From NCBI RefSeq assembly GCF_031755915.1, contig NC_083389.1, forward strand, positions 23,435,001 to 23,499,000: a stretch of DNA of 64,000 bases. Reading direction: 5' to 3'. A program made the position numbers and the translations under genes. The notes under the pieces were generated by a model that had not been told where the DNA came from, made no database searches, and worked only from the letters and a program-made list of their open reading frames with translations. This DNA is from Ziziphus jujuba (lineage: Eukaryota > Streptophyta > Magnoliopsida > Rosales > Rhamnaceae). Below are positions 22,967 through 34,965 of the stretch, in pieces (the stretch's first letter is position 1; each line of letters begins with the position of its first letter).

Positions 22967-24107
22967 TGATGTGATTCCGCCCGAGCCCGCTCCACCGATA
23001 ACCCGCTGGGGTGCTAACTCGGCATAGATGAAGACTAGGCCAATCACAAGAACTCAAATTAAGAGATTTAAGGGCAACCTGGGAGTATTTATACTGAGGG
23101 TAATCAATCTCAACAAAGCTTTTCCATACTTGAAGATACAAAGCCTATTCTAAGCATCCAAGTGGTGGAAGCCGATACGGACCCGGGCGACGGTTTTGGT
23201 ACATATTTGGAGTCCGGGAAGCATGAAATGGTTCCAATGATTTATGGGTTCAATACATATTCCTAAGAGGTCATGGAATCAAGTTAAATCAGCCTCAAAT
23301 ACAATCAAAAAGGGCTTGTACGGACAGCTTCAACAATTTGGCCGAATTTGCTGTATTGCTTGCTGGCTTTACTGTATTTTACTGTATTAGCCTTTTCTTA
23401 TTTTTCCAAGCATGGGCAACGTGTGGGACTTCATATTCAGCTTATTTGGCATCCTAAAAAGCATCTAGAAGCTGATTTGAAGCTCAAAGAGGTCAAAGAA
23501 TTGGTCAAAGTCAATGTAGTCAAAAAGCTAGTATTTTAGTTTCCTAATTTTATTCTACTTTTTGTTTTAGGAAACTACCATTATTTTTAGTTTCTATTTA
23601 TTTATTTTCTGGACAAATAAGATTAGGAAAGTTTTTATTTTATTATTTTCATTGTAAATTAATTAATTCCTAATTCAAAATAAAGGAATTAATTAATCCA
23701 AATTAGGTTAGGAAAAGGAAAGTTTCGGCCAAGGTAGAATTCTTCATTGAGTGGCCGGCTTTTCCTAGGGTTTTTAGGGTTTATTTTGTTTCTTTCAAAG
23801 CCTATTTAAAGGCTTATTTTTCATTAATAATACAACTTTAAAACTTTGATTTGATTAAGAAAATACTTGTGAGATTAATTATCTCTTTGTTCTTTGAGAA
23901 CACCTAAAACACCATTAGAGAATTGGTTGTTTTAGCTTGACTTATCAATAGGTTTTCCATCCCCTATTGTGGCGTCTTCATTATACCAAGGTTTCTAACC
24001 ACAGGTTGGTTAGGGGTTGAGGTCCATTCCATTAGAACTTGAACTTAATTAAAGATCCGGGCTAATATAATACGGGTTTAGGAGCAGGTCATCCTAGGTT
24101 CGTATCA
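22967..24107 (+). repeat. 3' LTR of the non-autonomous gypsy element
   Basis: It is 1,141 bp, identical in length to the 5' LTR, and is followed by the TSD GGTTT at 24,108-24,112. Confidence 0.96.
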
Positions 24108-24785
24108 GGTTTGCCATGGTACCATGAGGTTGGGTTCATCCTACAGGTTTATTATTGCCACAGGCCATGAGATTAGCATCATTCCACAGGTTTATATTGC
24201 CACGTCGCCTTAGGATGCTAAGGGTTATAAGGTGGGTTTATCCCACAGGTTTTATCTCATTTACTGTTCGGTAGTGTTCAGGACATCATGCACCGCTTGA
24301 TAGTGCTAGGTATATCGTATGACACACCATGAATGTTTCTGGTTATACTATTGGTTCTTCTTATATTTATGATTTTTACTGCATTTTCATAATTTTGTGA
24401 AATTGTATTTATATCATTTTATGATCAATACTTATATCATGATTAAAACAATTTATAATATTATTATGACCATTCGCTTTATACTATTTGAACATCAGTT
24501 TCATGATATTGACTCGAGGTACAAGTTTGGATTTTATGAAATGATTTTTAAATGGGGAACATTTCAAAAGAGTGGAATAAAAGGTTTTGAGAGAAAGTTT
24601 TATAGAAATAAAGTATTATTTTTCTATTATACTATGCCACTCACTGAGATATCTTATCTCACGTTTTGTTTTGTTTTAAATTCATTCTCTTAGGTCCAGA
24701 CAGTTAGTTAGTAGTCTACCTCACATACTGCTTATTATTCTGAGCTTTCCACCGCAGCAGCAGTACTTGTCTTTCTCTATTATCT

Positions 24786-25917
24786 TTATACGAACTTAGG
24801 TCGATTTGCTCCTAAACTTATATTATATTAGCCCGGATCAAAAAATTAAATTCAGATTCTAATGGTCACCATAACCCCTAATCAACTTGTGACTAGAGAC
24901 CTTGGTATATGATGAAGATACAATAATAAGTGATGGATGTCCTATTGATAAGTCAAATTAAAACATTTAATCTCTATTAAGTGTTTTAGGTGTTCAAAGA
25001 GAACAAAAAGAATTCTTCTCACACATAATTTTTGAATAATATTCTAAGTTGCTATTTCATTGAAAAATAAGCCCTTAAATAGGCTAAAGTTTACAAAAAA
25101 AAAAAATCTAACACATTAGGAAAACTGGCCAAAGGTGTAGAAACATGATGTGGCCGAGCTCCCTTTCTTTCCTAATCAAAATTGGATTAATTAATTCCTT
25201 TATTTTGGGATAGAAATTAATTAATTTACAACCAAAATAATAAAATTCTAACTTTCCTAAAGTAATTTTTCCAGCAAATAAATAATTAAAAACCAAAATA
25301 AATGGCTAATTTCCTAAAACAAAAGTCAAATTTCATATTAGGAAACTAGTTGACTAGTTTTACAACTAAGCTGTATTTGCCCAATCACCAGCTAGTTTAG
25401 GCTCAAAATCATATCCAATATGCCATGTAGGATGCCAAATAGGATTAATATTGGTTCCCATACGCTTCCATTGATTGGAATAAGAAAAACTTGCTTGATC
25501 CACAAGAAAGGTCAAAGTCAGTGCCGAAACATGTATTTTCGGCCAAATTGAAGATGTATATGCAAATGTGATGAATGACCAGCCTTGCTTCTACCTTCGC
25601 ATGATTTTATGGCCCCTTAGAGTGCTCAATGACGTTCATAAGTCAACAAATTTACTCATTGCTGCCTGGAGTCCATAGAAGCACCAAAACAGATTGCCGG
25701 GTCTATTTTTTCCTTCATAATTTGGATGCATAAGACGGGCTTTGGATATTCGAGTCTTGCCATGCGCTCTTGGGATTTGATAACACCTTGAATGAAGCTA
25801 ACTAGATTGTCCTTAAATCTTTTAGCTTTTGCTCTTGTAATTGGCCCCGTCTTCGATTGTACAGGATTAGCACCCCAGTTGGTAGTTGGTTGTACAGGTA
25901 CAGACAGGTTCTCATCA
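24786..25917 (-). mobile_element. Antisense LTR (probably solo) related to the 1,141-bp LTR family
   Basis: On the minus strand this 1,132-bp block begins TGATGAGAAC and ends with a diverged form of the GTTCGTATCA terminus. It is colinear with the 17,771 LTR at clearly lower identity. A 96-codon minus-strand ORF (25,656-25,946) crosses its start and contains a GPITRAKAKRFK motif. This is the tail of the family's Pol, not a host gene. No 5-bp TSD is visible; instead a degenerate repeat of about 20 bp flanks it (24,766-24,785 and 25,918-25,939). Confidence 0.75.
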
Positions 25918-26256
25918 CTTTGTCTTTCTAGATTTATCTGTATCAATTGTTTCTTCTAAGTTTTACAAACACTCTTAGAATGCTTTGATCTAGTTTTTTA
26001 TCATGATTGACCATATTATATGTGTGTGTAGTTATAGCCTGTAGTACGATAGGCTGTAGTTGTGGACCATAGTTGTGAATCATATGTTGTTGTGGTTTTA
26101 CCTATACATTGAGGTATTATTTGATATTGTTTATGTTTGCTTTTCCACATTTTAAATGAAATTCCATTAGATATCTTTTAGAGATTGTCAAGTGGGACTT
26201 CACCAGGTGGGACCACCCGGGAGATCATGGAAGGGTTCCCGGGGCAGGTCCTGTCA

Positions 26257-28470
26257 CTTTTCCTAAGGCTGTTGAGCATAATCTTCCTTAAGTGAGGTAT
26301 GGTTATCATCTTGGAAATATTTTGCACTGGCTTGGTATTTTCACTTGGAAGCTTAAGATTTGAATAGAGAAGTCTTTGTTAACATCTTTTTTCAAAAAAT
26401 GAAGGTTTTGGCCAATTAAATGGTATTCAAAAGAAGTTATGTTTTTTTTGGATAATCCTTTTCTTCTAAATTTTGAATAATGGCTTATTTTTAGGCTTAC
26501 TTCGGTTCTTGATCAAGAGGAATGTCTTTGGAAGCAAAGTCTCATTGCAATTGGCTTCAAAGTGGGACCGAAATACTAAGCTTTTTCACCTTTCCACTTT
26601 GATAACAAAATAAAAACAAGATGAAACGTTTAAGGATGAGGATGGTAATTAGATCTCTAATAAAGTTGAACTAAAATATTTGGTTGTTAATTTTTTTGAG
26701 ACTTTATATACTTAAGAAAATATCAGCTCTAAATTTAGCTATATTTAGGGGTGTTCAGAATACTCATGAAACCAAACCACCCATCCAACCCAAATCAATC
26801 CAATCCATTTTGGTGATGCCCAAAGCATGGCAGTTGGCAAGCGAGTATTAGTTCTGGTTCAGGAAATTAATGGGTTTTACAAAGTCCAACCCTATTGGAA
26901 CCAAACTGATCTAAGTTTTGAAGGTAGTAAGGATCGAGCCTTGATTGCACACTAAGAAAGGCTCCACTTCAAATGGCTGGGTTACATGCTTCTTCTTTTT
27001 TTAATAGTACAGCATGTATTTTATTTATTTTATTATTATGTGAAATGCTTTTAAACACGAGTAAACTTGAATTTTTGTCCTACATTGGTAGGAAATCTCT
27101 TCTTTCAGCTTTTGTCCATCTATATATAAAGTTGGAAAAAACCTTCTGTTTTGAGGTGTAGTAAGCATATAGTCCGTAATAATGGGTTTGCTAAGTAGGC
27201 CTAATTTTTTTAGTATAAAATGTTACTTATAAAATAGTTATTTTTAAGATAGTTTTCAAATATATTATTTTTAAGATAGTTTTCAAATATATTTGGAACC
27301 CGATAATCAACCTAACCAACCAAATTTTTGGTGGATTGGTTTGGTTCGAATTCAAATGTGAAAATTTTTCATTTGGCAACCGACCTAACCCAACTAATTA
27401 GGTCGGTTCGATTTTAGGATTTGTCAAAAACTAAATTAACCCAAACCGTGTGCAATTCTAGTTATATTGCTAATATGTTTCCCTGAATTGGTGAACATGA
27501 TTTTTACATTCTAAATAAAGCTATTAAGGATTGGAAAATCATGGTTGCTATTTTCAATATTGACTTTAGAAGGCTCCTAGAATTTATGGCTACTCTGCTG
27601 CATTTTTAAAAAGTTATTGACACATTATCGGAACAAAATTTGTCAATTAGTTAAGGATTTCTTTGATATTGGTTCTTTTCCTAAAAATCTAAATGATTCA
27701 TCTTTGTCATTTTTAAGATTCACAAACCTCAAAGTATGGCTAATTTCAGATCCATTAGCCTTTGTAATATTCTTTAATGTCCAATCCTATATCCATTAGC
27801 CTTTGTAACACTCTTCACAAGTTTATAAGCAAGATGATTGTTCAAAGGCTTAACTCCATTATAGGGAAGCTTATTCATCCAAACCAAGCTAGTTTCATTT
27901 CAGGGAGACAAATTGTGAACAATATTATTGTTGATCAAAAGATGCTTTATGCCTTCAAAAGATCTAAATCTAAAATGGGTGTGATCATAAAGAAAATAGG
28001 TATGGAAAAGCCTTTGATAGGCTCAACTAGAATTTTAACTAAGCACAATCTTATTGAAGTGGGTCTTCTTTTGAATTAAGTTTCCTTGGTTATGATATAA
28101 GTAAAATTAGAATATATGCAACTTATTTGTAACAAAGAGTTTACCCACTATAGACGAGTTAGCCAAGGGGATCATTTATCCTTCTAACTTTTTGTTCTTT
28201 GTATTGATAAATTTTCTCACATAATAATGAATCAAGTGATGCTTGGAAATGTGAAGAGTTTTAAAAGCCTTTTAGGGAGGGCCACCTATTTCTCATTTAA
28301 TTTTTGCCAATGATTTAATTATTTTTTCAAAGGCTACTAAGGATCAAGATAGTTTAATTCTTAAATGTTTAGATGAGTTTTGTGCAATTTCTGGTCAAAA
28401 GGTTAATAGTCAGAAATCAAAGATTTGTTTCATTAAATCACAATGCTGACATGTAGAAGAAAAATTTATA
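26257..28470 (+). pseudogene. LINE ORF2, first part (endonuclease end and reverse transcriptase)
   Basis: Translation in shifting frames gives the linker typical of plant LINEs with a KWDRNTKLFHLSTL motif at about 26,561. After the hAT-like insertion, the reverse transcriptase runs from a short IANMFP motif near 27,468. It continues through a PNQASFISGRQIVNNI motif near 27,879, to the catalytic region at 28,303-28,314. There FADD reads FAND, because the first catalytic aspartate codon GAT is AAT. Many stops and shifts are present. A small duplication of a CCATTAGCCTTTGTAA segment lies at about 27,754 and 27,794. It is cut at 28,475 by the antisense LTR. Confidence 0.85.
26746..27460. mobile_element. 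Non-autonomous hAT-like element
   Basis: The 715-bp segment begins TAGGGGTGTTC and ends GTGCAATTCTA, an imperfect 11-bp terminal inverted repeat. It is flanked by a near-perfect 8-bp duplication, GCTATATT (26,738-26,745) and GTTATATT (27,461-27,468), as expected for hAT. It carries internal runs such as CCAAACC and GGTTTGGTTCG, common in such elements. LINE sequence resumes directly after it. The short ORF at 26,973-27,161 is not credible. Confidence 0.7.
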
Positions 28471-28475
28471 GCTTG

Positions 28476-31400
28476 TGTCAAGATCCATCCAATATCACTT
28501 ACCGAAACCCTAGATAAGTTTTGATCGCAAGAAAACCATATCTGACCTTTTAATGGAAAATCTAACACCATCTCTCCTAAGGATTGGACATGCCACAAAA
28601 TTTCCTATACAAAAAACACACTTCTAAAAGCACCACCTTATTCCTCCCAACTTACTACAAATAATTTCACAAGTTTCCGCACTCCAAAATAACATATAGG
28701 GAATATGCATAATATTAAATCAATAGTCTAATAAAGTATGCAGAGCGTCATGGGGTTACAGTTAAGTATAAAATTTAATACAACATAAGATAGGAAGAAA
28801 TATTACAAGATATGAATAAAAGGGAGAAAAAGACGTTTCGGACTTTGGAGATGAACAAAGATGAGATGTTACTCATCCCAGTAAGTAACCCTAACTACTG
28901 CATAAATAATAATAATAATAATATAGAATAACTTGCTTATTAATAAATAAATATATATATATATATAATAGTAAATAAGTACAATTTAAAATTTTTCTCT
29001 CAAAACCCTCACAATTCGCTCAATTGAAATCGTTCTCCTTTTAAACTATTTTCACAAAACCCATCATTTTTGTACCCCAAAAATATAAGAAATAAATATG
29101 TAAATGAAATACAAATAAAATACAAATAACTTAAAATTAAAAGTTAACATTGAAAATAATTAGTAACAAATTATTACATTTAAATAAAATATCATAAAAT
29201 AAAATGAAATCCCAAATAAAATTTGCAATAGAAAAATTAGTATCAAAGCAAAATTAAACTCAATATATAATTGATAACATTTTGATATAATAAATTACTT
29301 AAATAATAGGAGAATATTTTAATTGATTTCAAAAATCCCCGTGAAATAAATAGTAAAAATATAATAAATTTTATTTTAAAACTTCAAATCAATTCAAATA
29401 ATAAAAACATGGTAAAGTGCACTTTAAAACAATTTTAAAATAAATGATAAAAAAAATGAATAAATACATTTTAACATAAATTTGAAGTAAATGATAGAAA
29501 CATATTTAAATATATTTTAATTTTAAATACTTTTTAAAATATTTTTGTTTTTGAAAATCGTGTCAAGAAAACAATTTGACGCACCATACTATATACCAGT
29601 GGTGTAAGATAGTACCCAGCGTCTCAAATACCATCTATTGAGGAGGTTAAAGAGAGAAAACTGCAACGGTCATCTTGGCGTTCCAACAGTGCTGATGCTA
29701 TCAACAGTTATCCTAACCATAGAAAAAGGTGGTTGATGCTCACTCTGCATTATACTTGCCAACCCTCATATCCATGACTCCAACAAGAAGATCCTATATA
29801 CTTATGCGCTAACAATAACAACAAATATAATGCAAAACACCAATACTGTATGATGCATGCATCCTTTTAAATCCGTAAAATTCCACCTTACTTTTAAATC
29901 ATCATAATAAATCCATAAATTTTAAATACATCAATTATTATCACAATGGCACCAAATCCATAATTATTTAAATGCAAAATATATTTTTGAGCATAATAAT
30001 CTAAAACAAATATTTTCCTGAAATTCTTAAAATTTAATTTTTACAAATCTACATTTAAACTACATAAAATCCACAATAATTAAAATTCACGTAAATGCAT
30101 TTTCGAGATGTATAATAAATCCAGCAATAAAAGTTAACAACAATTTAGTAATAACTTTAAAACATAATATATTTAAAACCCAAATATAAATTTGATGCAA
30201 CATATATATTTAAATCATCCTAATTTAGCATCATAAATTCAATTAGAAATTCTTTTAAATATCAAAAATATATAAAATATTTTTTCAAAAATTCAATTAA
30301 CATAAAATATACATATATTAACAGCCCAAAATAGTTTTGAAAGAGGATCACCCACCTCAAATGCATGAATCAATCAAGATCCTCCACGAGATTAGTCCCA
30401 CAATTCACACGTACACCTAAATTATCGACATCACACAATACCGATTAAAATTGTATTTTAATCAAGTATAATATACATGGGTATCCGGGAGAGCTAACAA
30501 AAAAGTTGTCCAAAATATACAAATTATATATCAAAATGAAGCTTGTAACTCGAGGATCATGGATTGGGCCTTACCTCTTGGAAACCGAATCGGTGGTGGC
30601 CGAAATTTAACCTGAAAGAATCCGAACTACACATCCTCAAATCTCCAAATCCATTGTGATTTGGAGGAAATGGATCTCAGACTTAGGTTTAGGAAGGTCA
30701 AATTAGTGGGAAAAGGTGGGTGGTATCATCGAAAACTCACCGGAACTAATATATTCGGCGAGCAGCAGTGATCACCGAAAAAAATCACCAGCGGCAACGC
30801 ATCCAATGGCCACTAACCTTGAAAATTGGTGGGGAAGTAGATAATAAGAGTGGGTAATACGGTGGTATGGGTGGTGTTGAAAATGGGTGACTGGATTAAG
30901 ATAAATCGGTTGGCGAAGCTGGAGACACCGCTGCCAAAAATTTGGCCCATCCTAGTGCATCGCCGACAGTGAAACTTGGCCAATCGGCCAATTTCATGGT
31001 CACCGACCTGCTGGTCTGACAAGTGCATGCCGGTGGTGGCTGAAGCATAGAAAATCAGCAGTAGCCGGTTGTTTCTTCTCACCCCTCTTTCTCTCTACTC
31101 TCTCTCTCTCTCCCTCTCTCTCCTCCTTCTCTATCCGTTCTCATAGCCCCCCAACCAATCAAAAACCACTAGTGGGTGCCACTGTGCACTCACATGATTG
31201 GTTGAAAGCTTGAGATGTGACATAGTTTAAATGAACACTGTGCACACACAGAGATTGGTAAACAATAAATATTGTCTCGAAAAAACTTTGCAGATCCATA
31301 ACTTTTTATCTAAATGTCCAAATTAAGTGTGTCACTAGTTTATGAACTCATATTGATGAGTATTTTACAACTACACATAAGTCAAAACAAAATTTTACCA

Positions 31401-31666
31401 GAATAAAAACTAAAACACAACACCACTTGGACAGTTCGGACAGCAACTTGTTTTGCTCATAACTTTCAAATCATAGCTCCATTTTTTACATACTACTAGT
31501 CCATGAACTTGAGTTGAGATAGACTTTGCAATGGTACCTTGATCAATGCAAAAGTCCACCCAGAACAAAAGGTCAATGCAGGCCCCACTTGATCAACATC
31601 AATCAATTCAGTTAAACTTGGTCAACGGAAGAAAATTTTCGTTGTACTTTGGGATGGGGTGTTACA
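28476..31666 (-). mobile_element. Antisense solo LTR, 3.2 kb, inside the LINE
   Basis: On the minus strand it starts TGTAACACCCC and ends GGATCTTGACA. The TSD GCTTG lies at 28,471-28,475 and 31,667-31,671. It resembles the 3.36-kb solo LTR at 60,309-63,670 at both ends and in a CT-rich block (31,085-31,135 here). No internal coding region is present. The LINE ORF continues on both sides. Chromovirus-type origin is inferred from similarity to long plant gypsy LTRs. Confidence 0.92.
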
Positions 31667-31671
31667 GCTTG

Positions 31672-33540
31672 GCTACTATACCTATGACTGATACACTTGG
31701 AAAATATTTAGGTATTCACATCTCCATGGATGGTAGAGATGCAAATAACCAAGATTTTTATGGAAAGACTAAAAAGTAAGTTGACTAAGGTTTTTTCATT
31801 TGCTAGGAGGATCACTTTGATCAAATCTGTTTTGAATTCTATTCCCCCCTATCCAATGTATATTATGAATTTTGCTAAACACATTATTTATGAAGATATT
31901 GACAAAATTAGCAAGAATTTTATATGGCGGGGCTTTAAAAGTTCCAAGAAAATTCATTTAGTTGATTGGAATATTGTTTGTAAGCCTAATAGAAATGGTG
32001 GTCTAGGAATTGAAAAGGCTTAAGCATAAATCAAGCTTTTTTAATGAATATTGCTTGGAGACTTTTTCATGACTCTACTAGTTTGTGATTTCTTGTTGTT
32101 AAAGAGAAATGCAAATTGGATTTGTTAATAAGATCCTTGTTTGTACTAGTGATTTAAGCTCTATTCAATGGAAAATCTTTATGCAAGGCTTCTCTTCTCT
32201 TGCTAAAGGTCTATCTTGGAGGATCGGAAATGGCAAATCAATTTTGCTATGGGAAGAGAATTGGCTGCATGGGAGTTGCGTCAAAGATCATTCTTTAGAG
32301 AAACTTAATATTGATTGGACCCTAAAAGTTACTGATGTTACTCAAGATGTTTTTAGGCTTCTAATCCCTCTTAATCTGAGGTAGAAAATTATCATTATTC
32401 CTATTTCTTCGGATTCTCTAATTGAAGATGATCTCATTTGGTCTCTTGGTTCTCATTTGAAAATTGAGTGTAAAATTAGCTCACTCTTTTCTGGAAAAAG
32501 AAAATAATGATCATGTTGCTCATTGGAGATAAAAGTGCACTTGCAGCTTTGATGTCATTCCTCGAGTGCATGTCTTTTGTTGGATTATGGCTTACAATAG
32601 ATTGCTCACCAATGAAATTCATTTTCAAAAAGGCATGGTGAATTTCCCATTTGCTCCATGTCTTGCGGGATTGTAAAAATGCTAGAGGAACTCGTCTTTC
32701 TCTTGGAATCGTTGATTTAGACCCTCTTTTCTTCCTTTATAGCTCATATGATTGGCTGGATTTAAATTTGAGAAGCAAATGTACTACAGAAGTCAAACAT
32801 CATGCTTAAAAGCTTAATCGGAATGCTATCTTTGCTATATGTTTTTGGTTGCTTTGGAAATGGAGGTGTAGTTCCATATTTGATACTCAGTTTAAATGGC
32901 CCAGCAATCCAAAAGATGTGATTTTGAATTATGATGTGGACATGCATATTGCTATTATTAGAAGTTCTACTAGCACAATCAAACAATCATCTCGGTTGAA
33001 ATGGAATTTCCTGCTAATGGCTTTATCATGCTTAATACTGATGGAAACTATAAGCCTCACATTGGTTTAGCTGCAGCTGGTAGGGTTACAAGAAATGATC
33101 AGAGTCATTGGATTTCTTGCTTTACGATCAACCTTGGGAAAGCCAGTTGTGTCTTAGCCTAGATCTTGGGCCTTTACTTTGGTTTCAAGCTCATTAAAAC
33201 TCCTAACTTTGGCAAAGTTATTATTGACCTTGATTTTGCTGCTGTTGATGCTCGGATTGCTGAGGTCTTCATTCTCAGCATCCTTGTTATGGAATTGTTC
33301 AGAGCCACAAGAAGATTCTCCAACATAACAAGGGCTTCTCAAGTAATCATGCTTATAGGGAATGTAATAGGGTGTTGTTGATGGTTTAGCTAACCTCAAC
33401 TACAATTTTAGTCTTGGTCTCCATATTTTTTATGTTGCCCAAAAGGTAATGATAATCTTGTTTTCCTTGATTGTATGGGAGTTCTTTCCTCTTCTGACAT
33501 TAGTGTAATTTCCGGGTTTTTTACACCCCCCACCCCACCT
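31672..33540 (+). pseudogene. LINE ORF2, second part (RT end, zf-RVT region, RNase H)
   Basis: After the LTR, the reading frame resumes with a TLGKYLGIHIS motif at about 31,697. This is followed by a helical region ending NFIWRGFKSSKKIHLVDW at about 31,917, the typical end of a plant LINE RT. About 32,100-32,700 is the zinc-binding region, heavily broken. A C-terminal RNase H (RVT_3 type) runs from LNTDGNY near 33,032 to about 33,480 and still shows its first catalytic aspartate. Stops and frame changes are frequent, so it is dead. Confidence 0.82.
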
Positions 33541-34734
33541 TTAAAAATAAATAAAAAAATATAACAAAATAAAAAAGTTAAGTAAAGTCTAGCTAAGGAT
33601 AGAATCCATTTCAAAAAAAAAAAAAAAAAAATGTCTCTCTTTTCCTTAATGATATCAATTATCTCTTAAGAAAACATTTTGTAGCCCTTTAGGGGGGGAA
33701 AAAAATATACTGAAGCAACAATTATTTAAGGAAAAAAAAATACAAATTTATAAACTCATTTTCTCTCGTAGTACTTAAACCAGCAAAATGCAGTAGATGC
33801 ATAAGAAAAAATCCAATGCAGAGGATCCCACTTCACCATAATTATTATGAAGAGTTCCCTTTAGTTACCACTGTACCCCAAAAAAAAAAAAAAAATCTTT
33901 AGACCTTGGAATAACTTTGAAATTCCCATAGTTTAAAGCTTCTTTCTTTTGTAATACTCACAATCACCAATTGAGAATTAGAAGATTTCTTAACTATAAA
34001 CTCCATTACATGTCAAATTGAGGTTTCTGCTATAAATAAATTTAGAAATTGACTCCTAATACGAAAATATGAATATAGTGTAAATTATTAAATTACTACT
34101 ATCGCTCTTCTTTTATCTATTATCCATAAAAATAAAAATTTTAAAAAAAAAATGCATCCACAAATATGGAAGATTAGTTCATCGTGTTCCAAAGCCACAT
34201 AAACCCAATAAATCAACTGCTACTCCATAGAAAACTAGAATAGTTTAAGGGTTGAGAAGAAAGGAACTTGCATATATGGAAATTATATAGGAAAATAAAT
34301 ATCATTTATCTTTTACTTAAAATATAGAGACTTATAAGGGTATTTGGATATGATAAAAGAACTCAAAGGTTTTTAACAAATTTGTACTGTTAGATTTAAT
34401 AAATTTAATCATATAATTTATCAAAATTATTCGTTAAAAATTTTATATGGTGAATGCTCCTTTATAAATAGAGGAGTCATTCTATTGGGAATATTCGGCT
34501 AATATAAAGTGGGAATATATTGACCTATCAAATACTAAAGATGTCACCTTAATTAATAAGTTAATACTAAAATCTTTATTAGACAAGTAGCAACCTTTGA
34601 AAGTTGTTATGTCATTAAACACTCAACATAAGGTGAAAACTATATTTCTAATAAATCAAAACACAATATATGTATATAATATATATAACTAGGTTCCTAT
34701 ATGAGCAACCTAGTGGTATCACTATCATAATTTT

Positions 34735-34965
34735 CTCTTTTAGCCTTTAGATAATTTAAAAATATGAAATTTAAAATTATATTTATGATTATTTATAGAT
34801 TTATTTTGTCGAAATATGATTTTAATATGCTATTAAATTTATATTTAATCAATAATTAAATGTTAAATCTAATTTTAAATTTACATAATTCAATAGCTGA
34901 TAATAGAAAACCTGATAGTAAAACCACCATGCTTACTCGATATGAGATTGATTATCTGAATAATA
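34735..34965. repeat. Dispersed AT-rich repeat, copy 1
   Basis: It has a recurring order: a CCTTTAGAT-like start, AATTTAAAA-type blocks, then an ATTCAATAGCTGATAAT-like block and a closing ACCTGATAGT..ACCACCATG-like block. Looser copies lie at 39,209-39,860 and, inverted, at 43,265-43,530. Confidence 0.4.

Larger units (their letters stand above)
17771..24107 (+). mobile_element. Young, non-autonomous Ty3/gypsy element lacking almost all of pol
   Basis: Two LTRs of exactly 1,141 bp start TGATGTG and end GTATCA. They are flanked by the TSD GGTTT (17,766-17,770 and 24,108-24,112). The PBS directly follows the 5' LTR and a purine tract precedes the 3' LTR. By eye about 14 substitutions separate the LTRs (about 1.2 percent), which points to a recent insertion. 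The internal region of about 4.05 kb encodes an intact gag-protease, a short reverse transcriptase shard and an integrase C-terminal tail. RNase H, most of RT and the integrase core are absent, so it would need enzymes from a related element to move. Confidence 0.95.
17673..26256 (+). repeat. Truncated gypsy LTR (same family as 11,230-13,982), split by two insertions
   Basis: Positions 17,673-17,770 match LTR sequence around 12,960-13,035. The match resumes at 24,113 and runs to CCTGTCA at 26,256, the same end as the complete LTR. The first about 1.7 kb of the LTR is missing. The insertions are the gypsy element at 17,771-24,107 and an antisense LTR at 24,786-25,917. Confidence 0.8.
26257..33631 (+). 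mobile_element. LINE (L1-type non-LTR retrotransposon), 5' truncated, decayed
   Basis: Coding remains of the end of the endonuclease, the reverse transcriptase, a zf-RVT-like region and a C-terminal RNase H run in plus orientation. They are followed by T/A-rich sequence and an A-run at 33,613-33,631, the probable poly(A) tail. The left side begins abruptly at the end of a gypsy LTR. Two insertions interrupt it: 26,746-27,460 and 28,476-31,666. No target duplication could be defined. Confidence 0.85.

Noticed and set aside
25656..25946. Minus-strand ORF with a basic motif, possible host gene
   Set aside because: The GPITRAKAKRFK motif is the Pol tail of the gypsy family encoded at an LTR start.
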